Assembly: GCA_045546695.1 (NCBI GenBank) | Contig: JAZQDE010000044.1 | Coordinates: forward strand, 1-61,153 | From: SIG424 sp045546695 | GTDB taxonomy: Bacteria; Bacillota; Clostridia; UBA1212; UBA1255 | Direction: 5' to 3' | DNA length: 61,153 nt | Shown: positions 25,383 through 34,012 of the stretch, piece after piece | Layout of the letters: the number at the start of each line of letters is the position of its first letter | Numbering within the stretch: the first letter of the stretch is position 1 | Translations under genes and position numbers: made by a program | Notes under the pieces: generated by a model | Databases searched by the model: none | What the model was told of the DNA's origin: nothing | The model's input: the letters and a program-made list of their open reading frames with translations, nothing else

Positions 25383-25532
25383 ATGCGTAGAATTAAAACT
25401 ATATCAACAAAGAACATCACAAAGACAGTTAACAAGGGTGGCTGTGGTGAATGCCAGACTTCTTGTCAGTCAGCTTGCAAGACATCATGTGGTGTTGCAA
25501 ACCAGAAGTGCGAGAATAAGAATAATCAATAA
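25383..25532 (+). CDS. scfA: SCIFF peptide (six cysteines in forty-five residues), RiPP precursor
   Basis: 49 residues, basic N-terminus MRRIKTISTKNITKTVNKGG followed by Cys21, 24, 28, 32, 36 and 43: exactly six cysteines, the hallmark of SCIFF peptides, which are near-universal in Clostridia. The maturase forms thioether links from Cys to a Thr alpha-carbon; candidate acceptor threonines lie in CQTSC and CKTSC. Biological role of mature SCIFF unknown. GGAGG lies 9 bp before the ATG. Followed by a terminator-like hairpin and then the maturase gene. Confidence 0.95.
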   Translation: MRRIKTISTKNITKTVNKGGCGECQTSCQSACKTSCGVANQKCENKNNQ

Positions 25533-25554
25533 TTTTATTCAATATTCAAACAAG

Positions 25555-25589
25555 AGTTGCCTTTATTGTATAAATTAAGGCAACTTTTT
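25555..25589 (+). terminator. Leaky terminator/attenuator between scfA and scfB
   Basis: AGTTGCCTT, 13-nt loop, AAGGCAACT followed by TTTTTA. Nine perfect base pairs. Expected to give many scfA messages and few scfA-scfB ones, matching the need for more precursor than enzyme. Confidence 0.75.
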
Positions 25590-25618
25590 ACATTTTATGG
25601 AGCAAAAAGGAGCTTTTC

Positions 25619-26995
25619 ATGGTACATCAATATAAGTTAAACGGCTATAACATAGTACTTGATACATGCAGCGGGTCTGTTCACGTGGTAGATGACGTTG
25701 CATATGATATTATTTCAATGTACGAGGACTTTTCACGCGAGGAAATTATCGCAAAGATTCTGGAAAAATATGGCGATATGCCTGATGTTACAGAGGCTGA
25801 GATTGAAGAGTGTCTCATCGATGTCAAGGGTCTCAAAGTTGCAAATAAGCTGTTTACAAAGGACGAGTACGAAGACCTTGCCATAGATTACAAGAACCAC
25901 AGCAACGTCGTAAAGGCGCTCTGCCTGCACGTTGCACACACGTGCAACCTTAATTGCTCGTATTGCTTTGCAAGCCAGGGCAAATACAACGGCGACAGAG
26001 CTCTTATGAGTTTTGATACAGGCAAACAGGCTTTTGATTTCCTTATTGCGAACTCCGGCACGAGGAAAAATCTGGAAGTAGACTTCTTCGGTGGCGAGCC
26101 ACTTATGAACTGGGACGTTGTGAAAAAGCTCGTTGCTTATGCAAGAAGCGTTGAAAAAGAACATAACAAAAACTTCCGTTTTACGCTGACAACAAATGGC
26201 ATGCTCGTAGACGATGAGGTTATTGATTTTGCAAATAAAGAAATGAGCAATGTCGTTCTGAGTCTTGACGGCAGAAAAGAGGTAAACGACCGTTTCCGCG
26301 TCGATTATCTCGGAAGAGGCAGCTATGATACGATTGTTCCGAAATTCCAGCATTTTGTTGAAAAAAGAGGCGGCAAAGATTACTATCTGCGCGGCACTTT
26401 TACTCACAATAACGTTGACTTTACAAACGATATTATACATATGGCAGATCTTGGTTTTACAGAGCTCAGTATGGAGCCAGTCGTATGTCCTCCGGGTGAC
26501 CCTTATGCCCTTACAGAAGAAGACCTCCCTGTTCTCAAAGAGCAATATGAGATCCTTGCAAAGGAAATGATCAAGCGTAAAAAGGCAGGAAATGGTTTTA
26601 CTTTTTACCATTATATGATAGACCTGGACAACGGCCCATGCATTTATAAGAGAATTACAGGTTGTGGCTCCGGCACAGAATATATGGCCGTAACGCCGTG
26701 GGGCGAGCTTTATCCCTGTCACCAGTTTGTGGGTGATCCAAAATACAGCCTCGGCAACGTATGGACAGGCGTTACACGCAAAGAAGTGCAGGATGAATTC
26801 CGTTCATGTAATGCTTACGCACGAAAAGAGTGTAGAGACTGCTGGGCAAAGCTTTATTGTTCAGGCGGCTGCGCTGCCAATTCTTACCACGCAACAGGCA
26901 GCATAAATGGTGTCTACGAATACGGTTGCGAGCTGTTTAAGAAGCGTATTGAGTGCGCAATTATGATCAAAGTTGCCGAAAGTGAAGAAGAATGA
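25619..26995 (+). CDS. scfB: Thioether cross-link-forming SCIFF peptide maturase (radical SAM/SPASM)
   Basis: 458 residues. Order: N-terminal RiPP-recognition-like domain (YKLNGYNIVLDTCSGSVHVV), radical-SAM core with CNLNCSYC (Cys109, 113, 116 bind the SAM cluster), FFGGEPLMNW, then a Cys-rich SPASM domain from about residue 345 (ITGCGSGTEYMAVTPWGELY, PCHQF, CRDCWAKLYCSGGC) that holds two auxiliary Fe-S clusters. It catalyses Cys-S to Thr-Calpha cross-links in ScfA. Ribosome site AAAAAGGAGC. Overlaps the next gene by 4 bp (ATGA). Confidence 0.95.
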   Translation: MVHQYKLNGYNIVLDTCSGSVHVVDDVAYDIISMYEDFSREEIIAKILEKYGDMPDVTEAEIEECLIDVKGLKVANKLFTKDEYEDLAIDYKNHSNVVKALCLHVAHTCNLNCSYCFASQGKYNGDRALMSFDTGKQAFDFLIANSGTRKNLEVDFFGGEPLMNWDVVKKLVAYARSVEKEHNKNFRFTLTTNGMLVDDEVIDFANKEMSNVVLSLDGRKEVNDRFRVDYLGRGSYDTIVPKFQHFVEKRGGKDYYLRGTFTHNNVDFTNDIIHMADLGFTELSMEPVVCPPGDPYALTEEDLPVLKEQYEILAKEMIKRKKAGNGFTFYHYMIDLDNGPCIYKRITGCGSGTEYMAVTPWGELYPCHQFVGDPKYSLGNVWTGVTRKEVQDEFRSCNAYARKECRDCWAKLYCSGGCAANSYHATGSINGVYEYGCELFKKRIECAIMIKVAESEEE

Positions 26996-28335
26996 CCACG
27001 CCAATCGTTGATTTTGTAAAAAAATATGCAAACGACAATTATACCCGGTTTCATATGCCCGGTCATAAGGGACATTCATTTCTGGGTTGCGAGGCCCTTG
27101 ATATTACTGAGATTGACGGTGCAGATGTTCTGTACATGTCTGATGGCATTATAAAAGAGAGCGAAGACAATGCGTCCTCGCTTTTTGATACCTTTGCAAC
27201 AAATTATTCTACAGAAGGCTCCAGTCTTGCAATCAGAGCTATGATCAGTGGTCTCAGTGTTCTCACCGGTCCCCGCAAGCCTTTTATTTTGGCGGCGCGC
27301 AATGCTCATAAGGCTTTTATCTACGCCTGCGCTACGTCAGATGCCAATGTTAAGTGGCTCTACCCTGCTGAATTTACGCATCTGTGCAGCTGCAAAATCA
27401 CTGCGGATGACATAAAAAATGCCTTGAGCGAATGTGACACGCCCCCCGATGCTATATATATTACTTCCCCTGACTACCTTGGAAATATCGCAGATATCCA
27501 CGCTATAAGTCAGGTATGCGATGAGCATAATATCCTGCTTATGGTCGATAACGCTCACGGTGCTTATTTACATTTTCTGGAAGAAAATCAACATCCCGTT
27601 CATCTGGGCGCGCACGTGTGCTGCGATTCTGCTCACAAGACTCTTCCCGTGCTGACAGGCGGTGCATATCTTCATTTTGCTGAAAATTGCCCTGCAGATT
27701 ATGTCGCTGCTTGCCGGAATATGTTAAAGGTTTATGCCTCTACAAGCCCTTCTTATCTGATTCTTCAATCGCTTGACCTGTGTAACCAATATCTGGCAAA
27801 TAATTACAAGTCATGCCTTCATAATACCGTCGCGCTGACAAATTCTGTAAAAACCCGCCTTTGTGAAATGGGCTTTAAGGTTGAAAATACAGAGCCTCTT
27901 AAAATTGTTATCAATATTTCTGATATAGATGTTGAGGCTTTGCACGAGGCACTCAGAAAACACAAAGTCTCGCCTGAAATGTGCGATGGTTCTTATATAG
28001 TTTTTATGATTACGCCTGAAAATACATCTGCCAACTTTGATTCTTTATTGGTAGCATTCGGAAGTCTCCTACCACTCTTTTCATGTGAAAAGGCACATGT
28101 AGAAAATACCCTTGCGCCAGTAAAACACAAGGCAGTTATGTCAATAAGGCAGGCTGTTTTTGCAAAACACATGACGTTGCCCATCGAAGACAGCATCGGT
28201 AAAATATGCGCTTCTCCTACTATTTCCTGCCCACCCGCCGTGCCGGTTGTTGTCAGCGGAGAGGTTATCACACATGAAGATTACCTTATTATGAAAAAAA
28301 ACAGCATCCATTTTATAGATACTGTTCTTGAATAA
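26992..28335 (+). CDS. PLP-dependent Orn/Lys/Arg decarboxylase-family protein
   Basis: 447 residues, fold type I. FHMPGHKGHSF and DITEIDGAD at the N-terminus, and SAHKTLPVLTGGAYLH carrying the PLP lysine, mark the basic-amino-acid decarboxylase family; the small C-terminal domain is short. Translationally coupled to scfB, yet homologues elsewhere often stand alone, so co-operation with SCIFF is uncertain. It converges on a locus for polyamine import, which fits production of a diamine. Its stop codon directly abuts that of the opposite gene. Confidence 0.88.
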   Translation: MTTPIVDFVKKYANDNYTRFHMPGHKGHSFLGCEALDITEIDGADVLYMSDGIIKESEDNASSLFDTFATNYSTEGSSLAIRAMISGLSVLTGPRKPFILAARNAHKAFIYACATSDANVKWLYPAEFTHLCSCKITADDIKNALSECDTPPDAIYITSPDYLGNIADIHAISQVCDEHNILLMVDNAHGAYLHFLEENQHPVHLGAHVCCDSAHKTLPVLTGGAYLHFAENCPADYVAACRNMLKVYASTSPSYLILQSLDLCNQYLANNYKSCLHNTVALTNSVKTRLCEMGFKVENTEPLKIVINISDIDVEALHEALRKHKVSPEMCDGSYIVFMITPENTSANFDSLLVAFGSLLPLFSCEKAHVENTLAPVKHKAVMSIRQAVFAKHMTLPIEDSIGKICASPTISCPPAVPVVVSGEVITHEDYLIMKKNSIHFIDTVLE

Positions 28336-29016
28336 TTATATTTCAATTTCGAGCCCATCGTATGCAACGAGTATGTTGTACGGCTTCATTCTGGCTTCGA
28401 TACACGCCTGCGGCTCGTGTAGTGTCCTCGCCATGTGGCTGACAGCAAAGCGGCCGACGTATGGCGCCAGAGTCTTTTGCATTTCAATTATCATATTAAG
28501 GTTGTTATGTTCAAAAATGCGGTAGTCGCCATCGATATCTCCTATCGTTGCGTCAAGTACTGCCAGATCCGGCTTGAACTCCTTTATTCCCTGCACTTCT
28601 TCAAACATAAGCCATGCACCGTCAAGTCCGTAGAAAAGAGTCTTTTCACCATCGGAAATAATATAATGCACTGTGCCTTCGCACGTAGAGTGGTTTGCAC
28701 GGTATGCACGCACTGTATATTTGCCGAGAGTCTTTATGTCTCCATGTGAAAAACCAACAAATTCTGCACCTAGTTTTTCCAGCTCATCTACAGTAGATTG
28801 ATTGAAATGGTCCGGATGTTTGTGTGTGTTGATTATATATCTGATGTTGCCGGCGTTTTTGCCATATGTTGCAAGGGCTTCAATAGCCTGCTTCCCCGGG
28901 TCAATCAAAAGTACATCGTCAACCAACGAAGAAGACAACCTACGGAATTCTTCCATATTTTCCCATCTGACGAGTGGCCAGTCAGCAGCTCCGGTGCCTA
29001 AAAAACAAAGCTTCAT
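28336..29016 (-). CDS. MBL-fold metallo-hydrolase (PhnP-like)
   Basis: 226 residues. Starts LCFLGTGAADWP as in PhnP/RNase Z-like enzymes; the metal motif is NTHKHPDHF (HxHxDH), and a later SHMARTL carries another His. Likely a phosphodiesterase or related hydrolase; substrate unknown. It follows ppa with no gap, probably translationally coupled. Confidence 0.85.
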   Translation of the reverse strand: MKLCFLGTGAADWPLVRWENMEEFRRLSSSLVDDVLLIDPGKQAIEALATYGKNAGNIRYIINTHKHPDHFNQSTVDELEKLGAEFVGFSHGDIKTLGKYTVRAYRANHSTCEGTVHYIISDGEKTLFYGLDGAWLMFEEVQGIKEFKPDLAVLDATIGDIDGDYRIFEHNNLNMIIEMQKTLAPYVGRFAVSHMARTLHEPQACIEARMKPYNILVAYDGLEIEI

Positions 29017-29547
29017 TTACACACCGAATCTTTCCTGATACATTCTGATACATTCTCTTACGATCTCTTCAGCTTCTACCCTGTTATACATCTCTTTTAC
29101 GGCAGTCTGCTTGTTTTCAAGCTGCTTGTATACCATGAAGAAATGCATTATTTCATCGAAAATATGCTGAGGAAGTTCTTCAAAAGACTGTATGTCTCTG
29201 TATGTAGGATCAGAAAAAGGAATAGCAATAATCTTGTCGTCCAGTTTGCCGCCGTCAATCATTCGAAGGGCTCCGATCGGGAATACTCTTACTAAAGTCA
29301 GCGGATACAGAGGCTCTGAACATAATACCAATACATCAAGAGGGTCTCCGTCGTCTGCGTAAGTGCGTGGGATAAATCCATAATTTGCCGGATAGTGCGT
29401 TGCAGTATAAAGGACTCTGTCCAGTCTGCAAAGGCCTGTTTTCTTATCAAGCTCATATTTACATGAACTGCCTTTAGGAATCTCAACAACTGCAGTAAAG
29501 TCGGTTGGCGTAATCTCCGAAGAATCTAAATCGTGCCAGATATTCAT
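29017..29547 (-). CDS. ppa: Inorganic pyrophosphatase (family I)
   Basis: 176 residues. Soluble Mg-dependent hydrolysis of pyrophosphate. Motifs EIPKGSSCKYELDKKTG, YPANYGFIPRTYADDGDPLDVLVL and KIIAIP are diagnostic, including the metal-binding Asp triad. Lies 26 bp after potD on the same strand, so probably the sixth gene of the pot operon. Confidence 0.95.
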   Translation of the reverse strand: MNIWHDLDSSEITPTDFTAVVEIPKGSSCKYELDKKTGLCRLDRVLYTATHYPANYGFIPRTYADDGDPLDVLVLCSEPLYPLTLVRVFPIGALRMIDGGKLDDKIIAIPFSDPTYRDIQSFEELPQHIFDEIMHFFMVYKQLENKQTAVKEMYNRVEAEEIVRECIRMYQERFGV

Positions 29548-29573
29548 ACATTTTCCCCTTATATTATTTTAAA

Positions 29574-30656
29574 TTATTCTGATTTAATCTTTTTCCAGAG
29601 CTTGCTATAGTATTCTTCTGTCTCAGCTCCGAGATATTTGAACACTGTGCTGTTCTCTTTGATACTGTCATCCGGGAACATAGCGTTGTTTGACTTTACG
29701 TTTTCATCATCAATCAGATCAAGAGCTGCCTGGTTTGGTGTTGTATAGTAAATATATTCAAAATTCTTGAGTGCTACTTCAGGTCTGCACAGATAATTGA
29801 GGAATACTTCTGCAAGATCCTTGTTCGGAGCATCTTTGGACAGTACCCATGCATCAAGCCAGATGTTCGTACCTTCCTTTGGAATAGAATACTTAATATT
29901 ACTATTAGCTTCGTTTGCCAGATATGCCTCACCACTGTAAACAACTGCCATTTTTGCGTTGCCTGATACAATCTTCATTCTTGCAGACTTGTCGAGCAGG
30001 TATGCCTGAACAAGAGGCTTTTGTTTGACAAGAAGGTCTGCAGCCTCATCGAGCTGAGCTTTGTCAGTTGTATTGATATCGTATCCGAGAATCTTAAGGG
30101 CAACAAGCATAGAGTCTCTTTCACTGTTTGGCATTACAATCTGTCCCTTATACTTTTCGTCCATAAGAACAGACCAGCTTGATACTTCTTCTTCAGATAC
30201 TTTTGTGCTGTCGTAGAGAATGCCTACCGTACCCCAGAATTGAGGAATAACGTACTTTGACTCAGGATCGATCATTTTTGTAAATGTCAATGCCTGGCTA
30301 CTCAGATTTGCGTAATTGGGAATATTTTCAGGATTAAAAGGCTGAACGAGATCATTTTGCATAAGCTTTTCGAGCATATACTCCGAGCTGCATATCACGT
30401 CATACTTATTAGCGCCGGAAGTAACCTTTGCATACATATCCTCCGGTGCCGGATACTCGTCGTATACGACCTTAACGCCAAACTCTGCTTCAAAGTCTGA
30501 AATAATATCAGGATCAAGATAATCTCCGTAATTCAATACATATAACTGCTCTTTTGATGAGCATGCGGTGAAAGTACCGATTGCGATAACAGCAATCATG
30601 CAAACAAGTACAAGTTCAATACAAATCTTTCTGATGCGTGAAAAATTTCCTTTCAT
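29574..30656 (-). CDS. potD: Spermidine/putrescine ABC transporter, substrate-binding lipoprotein
   Basis: 360 residues. Signal peptide ending FTACSSKEQ (lipid Cys about 32). Mature sequence LYVLNYGDYLDPDIISDFE is typical PotD (NWxxYi-like). Binds polyamine outside the membrane and delivers it to PotBC. Overlaps potC by 4 bp. Confidence 0.93.
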   Translation of the reverse strand: MKGNFSRIRKICIELVLVCMIAVIAIGTFTACSSKEQLYVLNYGDYLDPDIISDFEAEFGVKVVYDEYPAPEDMYAKVTSGANKYDVICSSEYMLEKLMQNDLVQPFNPENIPNYANLSSQALTFTKMIDPESKYVIPQFWGTVGILYDSTKVSEEEVSSWSVLMDEKYKGQIVMPNSERDSMLVALKILGYDINTTDKAQLDEAADLLVKQKPLVQAYLLDKSARMKIVSGNAKMAVVYSGEAYLANEANSNIKYSIPKEGTNIWLDAWVLSKDAPNKDLAEVFLNYLCRPEVALKNFEYIYYTTPNQAALDLIDDENVKSNNAMFPDDSIKENSTVFKYLGAETEEYYSKLWKKIKSE

Positions 30657-31465
30657 TGGTCTCTGTGCCTACCTTCCTTCTTTTTATTCCCTTTGTAATT
30701 AACAACAAATAATATTAATAATACAACAACAAATAATATCGATGCAAGAGCGTAATGTTCAGGTCTGATGCCTTTTGTTCTTACAGCCGAGTATATTTTT
30801 GTTGAAATAGTCTCAAAACCTGCCGGTTTTGTGAAATATGTGAGCGTAAAGTCATTAAATGACAATGTCGCTGCGAATATGAAACCTGTGATGACGCCCG
30901 GCATAATATCAGGCAGCATTACCTTGCGGAACGCCTGGAAATTCGTGGCACCGAGGTCAAGCGCTGCTTCATATATTTTGTAGTCAAATTGTGTAATCTT
31001 AGGTAATACGTTCAATATTACGTAAGGTAACGTCAGCGTGATGTGTGCAATGAGTACTGTATGTGTACCGAGTCCGCCGAAAAATCTGACAAAAAATAAC
31101 ATAAAGGCAATAGCCGTAACGATATCGGCATTGAGCATCGGAATGTTCGTTGTAGTCTTTATGAGCTTCTGAAGCTTACGGCCCATTGCAACAATACCAA
31201 CACAGGCAAGCGTGCCGAGGATTGTACTTATCAAAGCAGAGAGCAAACCCACACCGATTGTAACACCGACAGATTCAAGAATATCTTCATTTTCAAAAAG
31301 CATCTTGTACTTTTCAAATGAAAAACCTGTCCATTCAAACGACTCAGTATTCTTATTGAAAGACATCATAATAAGAACCGCCGTCGGCATATAAAGAAGA
31401 ATAAGGAGGAAAACTATGTAAAATCTCTGCACAAAACTGCCGAGCTTACGGAAAAAACGTCTCAT
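30653..31465 (-). CDS. potC: Spermidine/putrescine ABC transporter, permease C
   Basis: 270 residues, six-helix BPD permease. EAA loop EAALDLGATNFQAFRKVMLP near residue 170 contacts PotA. Partner of PotB; overlaps potB and potD by 4 bp each. Confidence 0.93.
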   Translation of the reverse strand: MRRFFRKLGSFVQRFYIVFLLILLYMPTAVLIMMSFNKNTESFEWTGFSFEKYKMLFENEDILESVGVTIGVGLLSALISTILGTLACVGIVAMGRKLQKLIKTTTNIPMLNADIVTAIAFMLFFVRFFGGLGTHTVLIAHITLTLPYVILNVLPKITQFDYKIYEAALDLGATNFQAFRKVMLPDIMPGVITGFIFAATLSFNDFTLTYFTKPAGFETISTKIYSAVRTKGIRPEHYALASILFVVVLLILFVVNYKGNKKKEGRHRDQ

Positions 31466-32289
31466 AGCATGCTACCTCCTTCTTTATCAGATTTACCTGA
31501 AGTAAATGCCATTGTTATAAGAACAAATGCCATAAGTATCAGGGCAAGTCCCGAGCCGGCATTATACTTACCAAGCTTAAAGTCCTGCTCTATGATATTT
31601 CCGACGAGCAGAAGCCTGCCGCCGCCGAGAATCTCTGCAATAGCAAAGTCTGATATAGCAGGGACAAATACCATTGTAATGCCACTGATAACACCGGGCA
31701 TAGACAACGGGAAAATAATCTTGAAAAACGTCTTGATATTATTTGCACCAAGATCTCTTGACGCTTCGATAACACGCGGATTGATACGTGAAATAACGTT
31801 ATATATAGGAAGCAGCATAAATGGAAAATAATCAAGTACCATTCCTATCACAATAGCATACGGCGTGTTTGCAATATTCAGGGGATCCATACCAATTTTT
31901 GTCAGTATCAGGTTAAGAATACCCTCCTGCTCCAGAATGGCATTTATTGCCGTCATCTGCAACGTAAAGTTGAGCCACATAGGCAGAATAAACAGAAAAA
32001 CAATAAACGTCTTGCGCTTCATCTTAAGATTGTTAAGACACATAGCAAGCGGATATGCAAGCAGAAAACAGATAACAGTACTTATCAGCGAAATAAGAAG
32101 CGACAGTCCCAGCGCTTTCATATTTACCTCGTCCTTGGCTGCATTGATAATGTTTTCGAGAGTGAATCCGCCATCATCTCTGCCGGTAAAACCATAAATG
32201 AATATGGTAATAAGAGGCAATATAATAAAGCCTATCATCCAAATAATATATGGGCTTGCAAGCCATTTTTTGGATAACTTAATCTTCAA
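31462..32289 (-). CDS. potB: Spermidine/putrescine ABC transporter, permease B
   Basis: 275 residues, six hydrophobic helices, EAA loop EASRDLGANNIKTFFKIIFP. The TTG at 32289 (giving KIKLSKKWLASPYIIW) lies behind GAGGAGG and fits the family N-terminus; an ATG at 32307 would put that ribosome site inside the coding region. Overlaps potA by 11 bp. Confidence 0.9.
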   Translation of the reverse strand: MKIKLSKKWLASPYIIWMIGFIILPLITIFIYGFTGRDDGGFTLENIINAAKDEVNMKALGLSLLISLISTVICFLLAYPLAMCLNNLKMKRKTFIVFLFILPMWLNFTLQMTAINAILEQEGILNLILTKIGMDPLNIANTPYAIVIGMVLDYFPFMLLPIYNVISRINPRVIEASRDLGANNIKTFFKIIFPLSMPGVISGITMVFVPAISDFAIAEILGGGRLLLVGNIIEQDFKLGKYNAGSGLALILMAFVLITMAFTSGKSDKEGGSML

Positions 32290-33352
32290 GGCTGGCAACC
32301 TCCTCATCTTCTGATGCAGGTTTATTCATTATCTGTATATTTTCAGGGTCAACAAGTACGCCTACCTCCGTGCCTACAGGAAGCAGCTTTGTACTATGAA
32401 CGAGAAGTTCATACCCATTTGCCATAACGTCCATCTCATAGTGAACGCCTTTGAAAATCAGTGAAGTAACGACGCCCTTTAACTCTGAGGCCTCCGGTTT
32501 AACCAGCATAACGTCCTCCGGTCTGAGCACAACGTCGACAGGCTTGTTTTTACCAAAACCTGTATCAACACATTCAAATTTAACGCCTAAGAATTCAACG
32601 AGTTTGTCTTCTATCATCGTGCCGTCGATAATATTGCTGTCACCGATAAAGTCAGCAACAAAAGCATTTTCAGGCTCGTTATAAATCCTCTCGGGAGTGC
32701 CAATCTGCTGGATATAGCCCTGGTTCATGACGACGATAGTGTCAGAAATTGTCAGCGCCTCCTCCTGGTCATGTGTAACGTAGAGGAACGTAATTCCAAG
32801 CTCATTTTTAAGTCTGATAAGCTCATACTGCATGTCCTGTCTGAGCTTGAGGTCCAAAGCCGCAAGAGGCTCATCTAAAAGAAGCATCTGAGGCTCGTTT
32901 ACGATAGCGCGGGCAATAGCAACTCTTTGCTGCTGGCCGCCACTCATCTCTTCAATATTTCTCTTGCCATATCCGTCAAGGTTAACGAGCTTAAGAGCAT
33001 ATTTAATCTTATCTGCTATGTATTGTTTGGATTTATTCTTTATTTTAAGGCCAAATGCAATATTCTCCTCAACGTTCATGTGCGGGAATAATGCATATTT
33101 CTGGAAAACTGTATTAAGATTACGCTTATGCGGAGCAAAGTCAGTAATATCCTGACCTTCAAAAAACACGCTGCCTGAATCCGGCTTTTCAAATCCGCCG
33201 ATAATCCTGAGCGCGGTAGTCTTGCCACAGCCTGAAGGACCGAGCAACGTTACAAATTCATTTCTTTTTACATATAAATTAAACTCATCCAATACCATTT
33301 CTTTATCGAATGATTTAGATATATTACGTAATTCCAACAGCTTTTCCATCAA
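32279..33352 (-). CDS. potA: Spermidine/putrescine ABC transporter, ATP-binding protein
   Basis: 357 residues. Walker A GPSGCGKTT, signature MSGGQQQRVAIARAI, Walker B MLLLDEPLAALD, H-loop VTHDQEEAL, then a C-terminal TOBE domain (PVDVVLRPEDVMLVKPE). Couples ATP hydrolysis to polyamine uptake. First transport gene after the regulator, 20 bp from it. Confidence 0.94.
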   Translation of the reverse strand: MMEKLLELRNISKSFDKEMVLDEFNLYVKRNEFVTLLGPSGCGKTTALRIIGGFEKPDSGSVFFEGQDITDFAPHKRNLNTVFQKYALFPHMNVEENIAFGLKIKNKSKQYIADKIKYALKLVNLDGYGKRNIEEMSGGQQQRVAIARAIVNEPQMLLLDEPLAALDLKLRQDMQYELIRLKNELGITFLYVTHDQEEALTISDTIVVMNQGYIQQIGTPERIYNEPENAFVADFIGDSNIIDGTMIEDKLVEFLGVKFECVDTGFGKNKPVDVVLRPEDVMLVKPEASELKGVVTSLIFKGVHYEMDVMANGYELLVHSTKLLPVGTEVGVLVDPENIQIMNKPASEDEEVASLED

Positions 33353-33372
33353 AATGCCCCCTGTTTATCAAA

Positions 33373-33912
33373 TCAAAAGCTGGGTGGTGATGACACCCAA
33401 AGTACCTGCGCTCCGCCCTTGCCAAGAGCCTTTATGTAGTGAACCTTCGTCGGTGAAAAGTAGAAGGTCTCGCCCTTTTTGGCACGGTGAACCTTATCAC
33501 CTATACACAAAGCAATCCTGCCCGACAAAACGTATCCGAACTCGTCACCTTCGTGGGGGTTGTCCGGATAAGTAGAGCCGCCTTCTTCAAGAGTAAGAAG
33601 AATCGGCTCCATAATATTTTTCTGAGCATTCGGGACAATCCATTTAATGGTATTGCCCAGCTTTGAGTCAATCTTTTCAAAGTAGTCTTCTGCCTCGAAA
33701 ACGACCTGTTCATCCTTCTCTTCTTTGAAAAATTCTGCAGGTGTGATACCGAGACATTGCAAAATATCCAGCAAGGTCGCAATCGACGGAGACGTAAGAT
33801 CGCGCTCTACCTGAGAGATGAATCCCTTGGTAAGCTCTGCCCTGTCGGCAAGCTCTTCTTGCGTAAGACCCTTTTGCATGCGTACTTCTTTTATTCTATT
33901 ACCGATTTCCAT
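33373..33912 (-). CDS. XRE-family regulator with cupin sensor domain (PuuR-like)
   Basis: 179 residues. N-terminal helix-turn-helix (GNRIKEVRMQKGLTQEELAD, then LTKGFISQVERDLTSPSI) and a C-terminal cupin (NPHEGDEFGYVLSGRIALCI). This architecture regulates polyamine genes in many bacteria, which fits its position at the head of potABCD. The start at 33912 gives the canonical HTH N-terminus; an upstream ATG at 33930 would add six residues. Confidence 0.9.
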   Translation of the reverse strand: MEIGNRIKEVRMQKGLTQEELADRAELTKGFISQVERDLTSPSIATLLDILQCLGITPAEFFKEEKDEQVVFEAEDYFEKIDSKLGNTIKWIVPNAQKNIMEPILLTLEEGGSTYPDNPHEGDEFGYVLSGRIALCIGDKVHRAKKGETFYFSPTKVHYIKALGKGGAQVLWVSSPPSF

Positions 33913-33983
33913 AAAACACCGCCTAATCAAGTAACGCTAATAACAAACAAAAAGTTTAGTATTATTAAATCGAAGCAAGCACT

Positions 33984-34011
33984 ATTATACTCGTTTTGCA
34001 TATGATGTCAA
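33984..34011 (-). promoter_or_regulatory. Consensus sigma-A promoter of the pot operon
   Basis: TTGACA, 16 bp, TATAAT on the minus strand; the start point near 33977 leaves a leader of about 65 nt, AT-rich, in which autoregulation by the cupin regulator would be expected. Confidence 0.75.
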
Positions 34012-34012
34012 C

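Noticed and set aside
25733..26722. Long antisense open frame within scfB
   Set aside because: Shadow of the scfB reading frame; no ribosome site and the sense product has clear radical-SAM and SPASM motifs.
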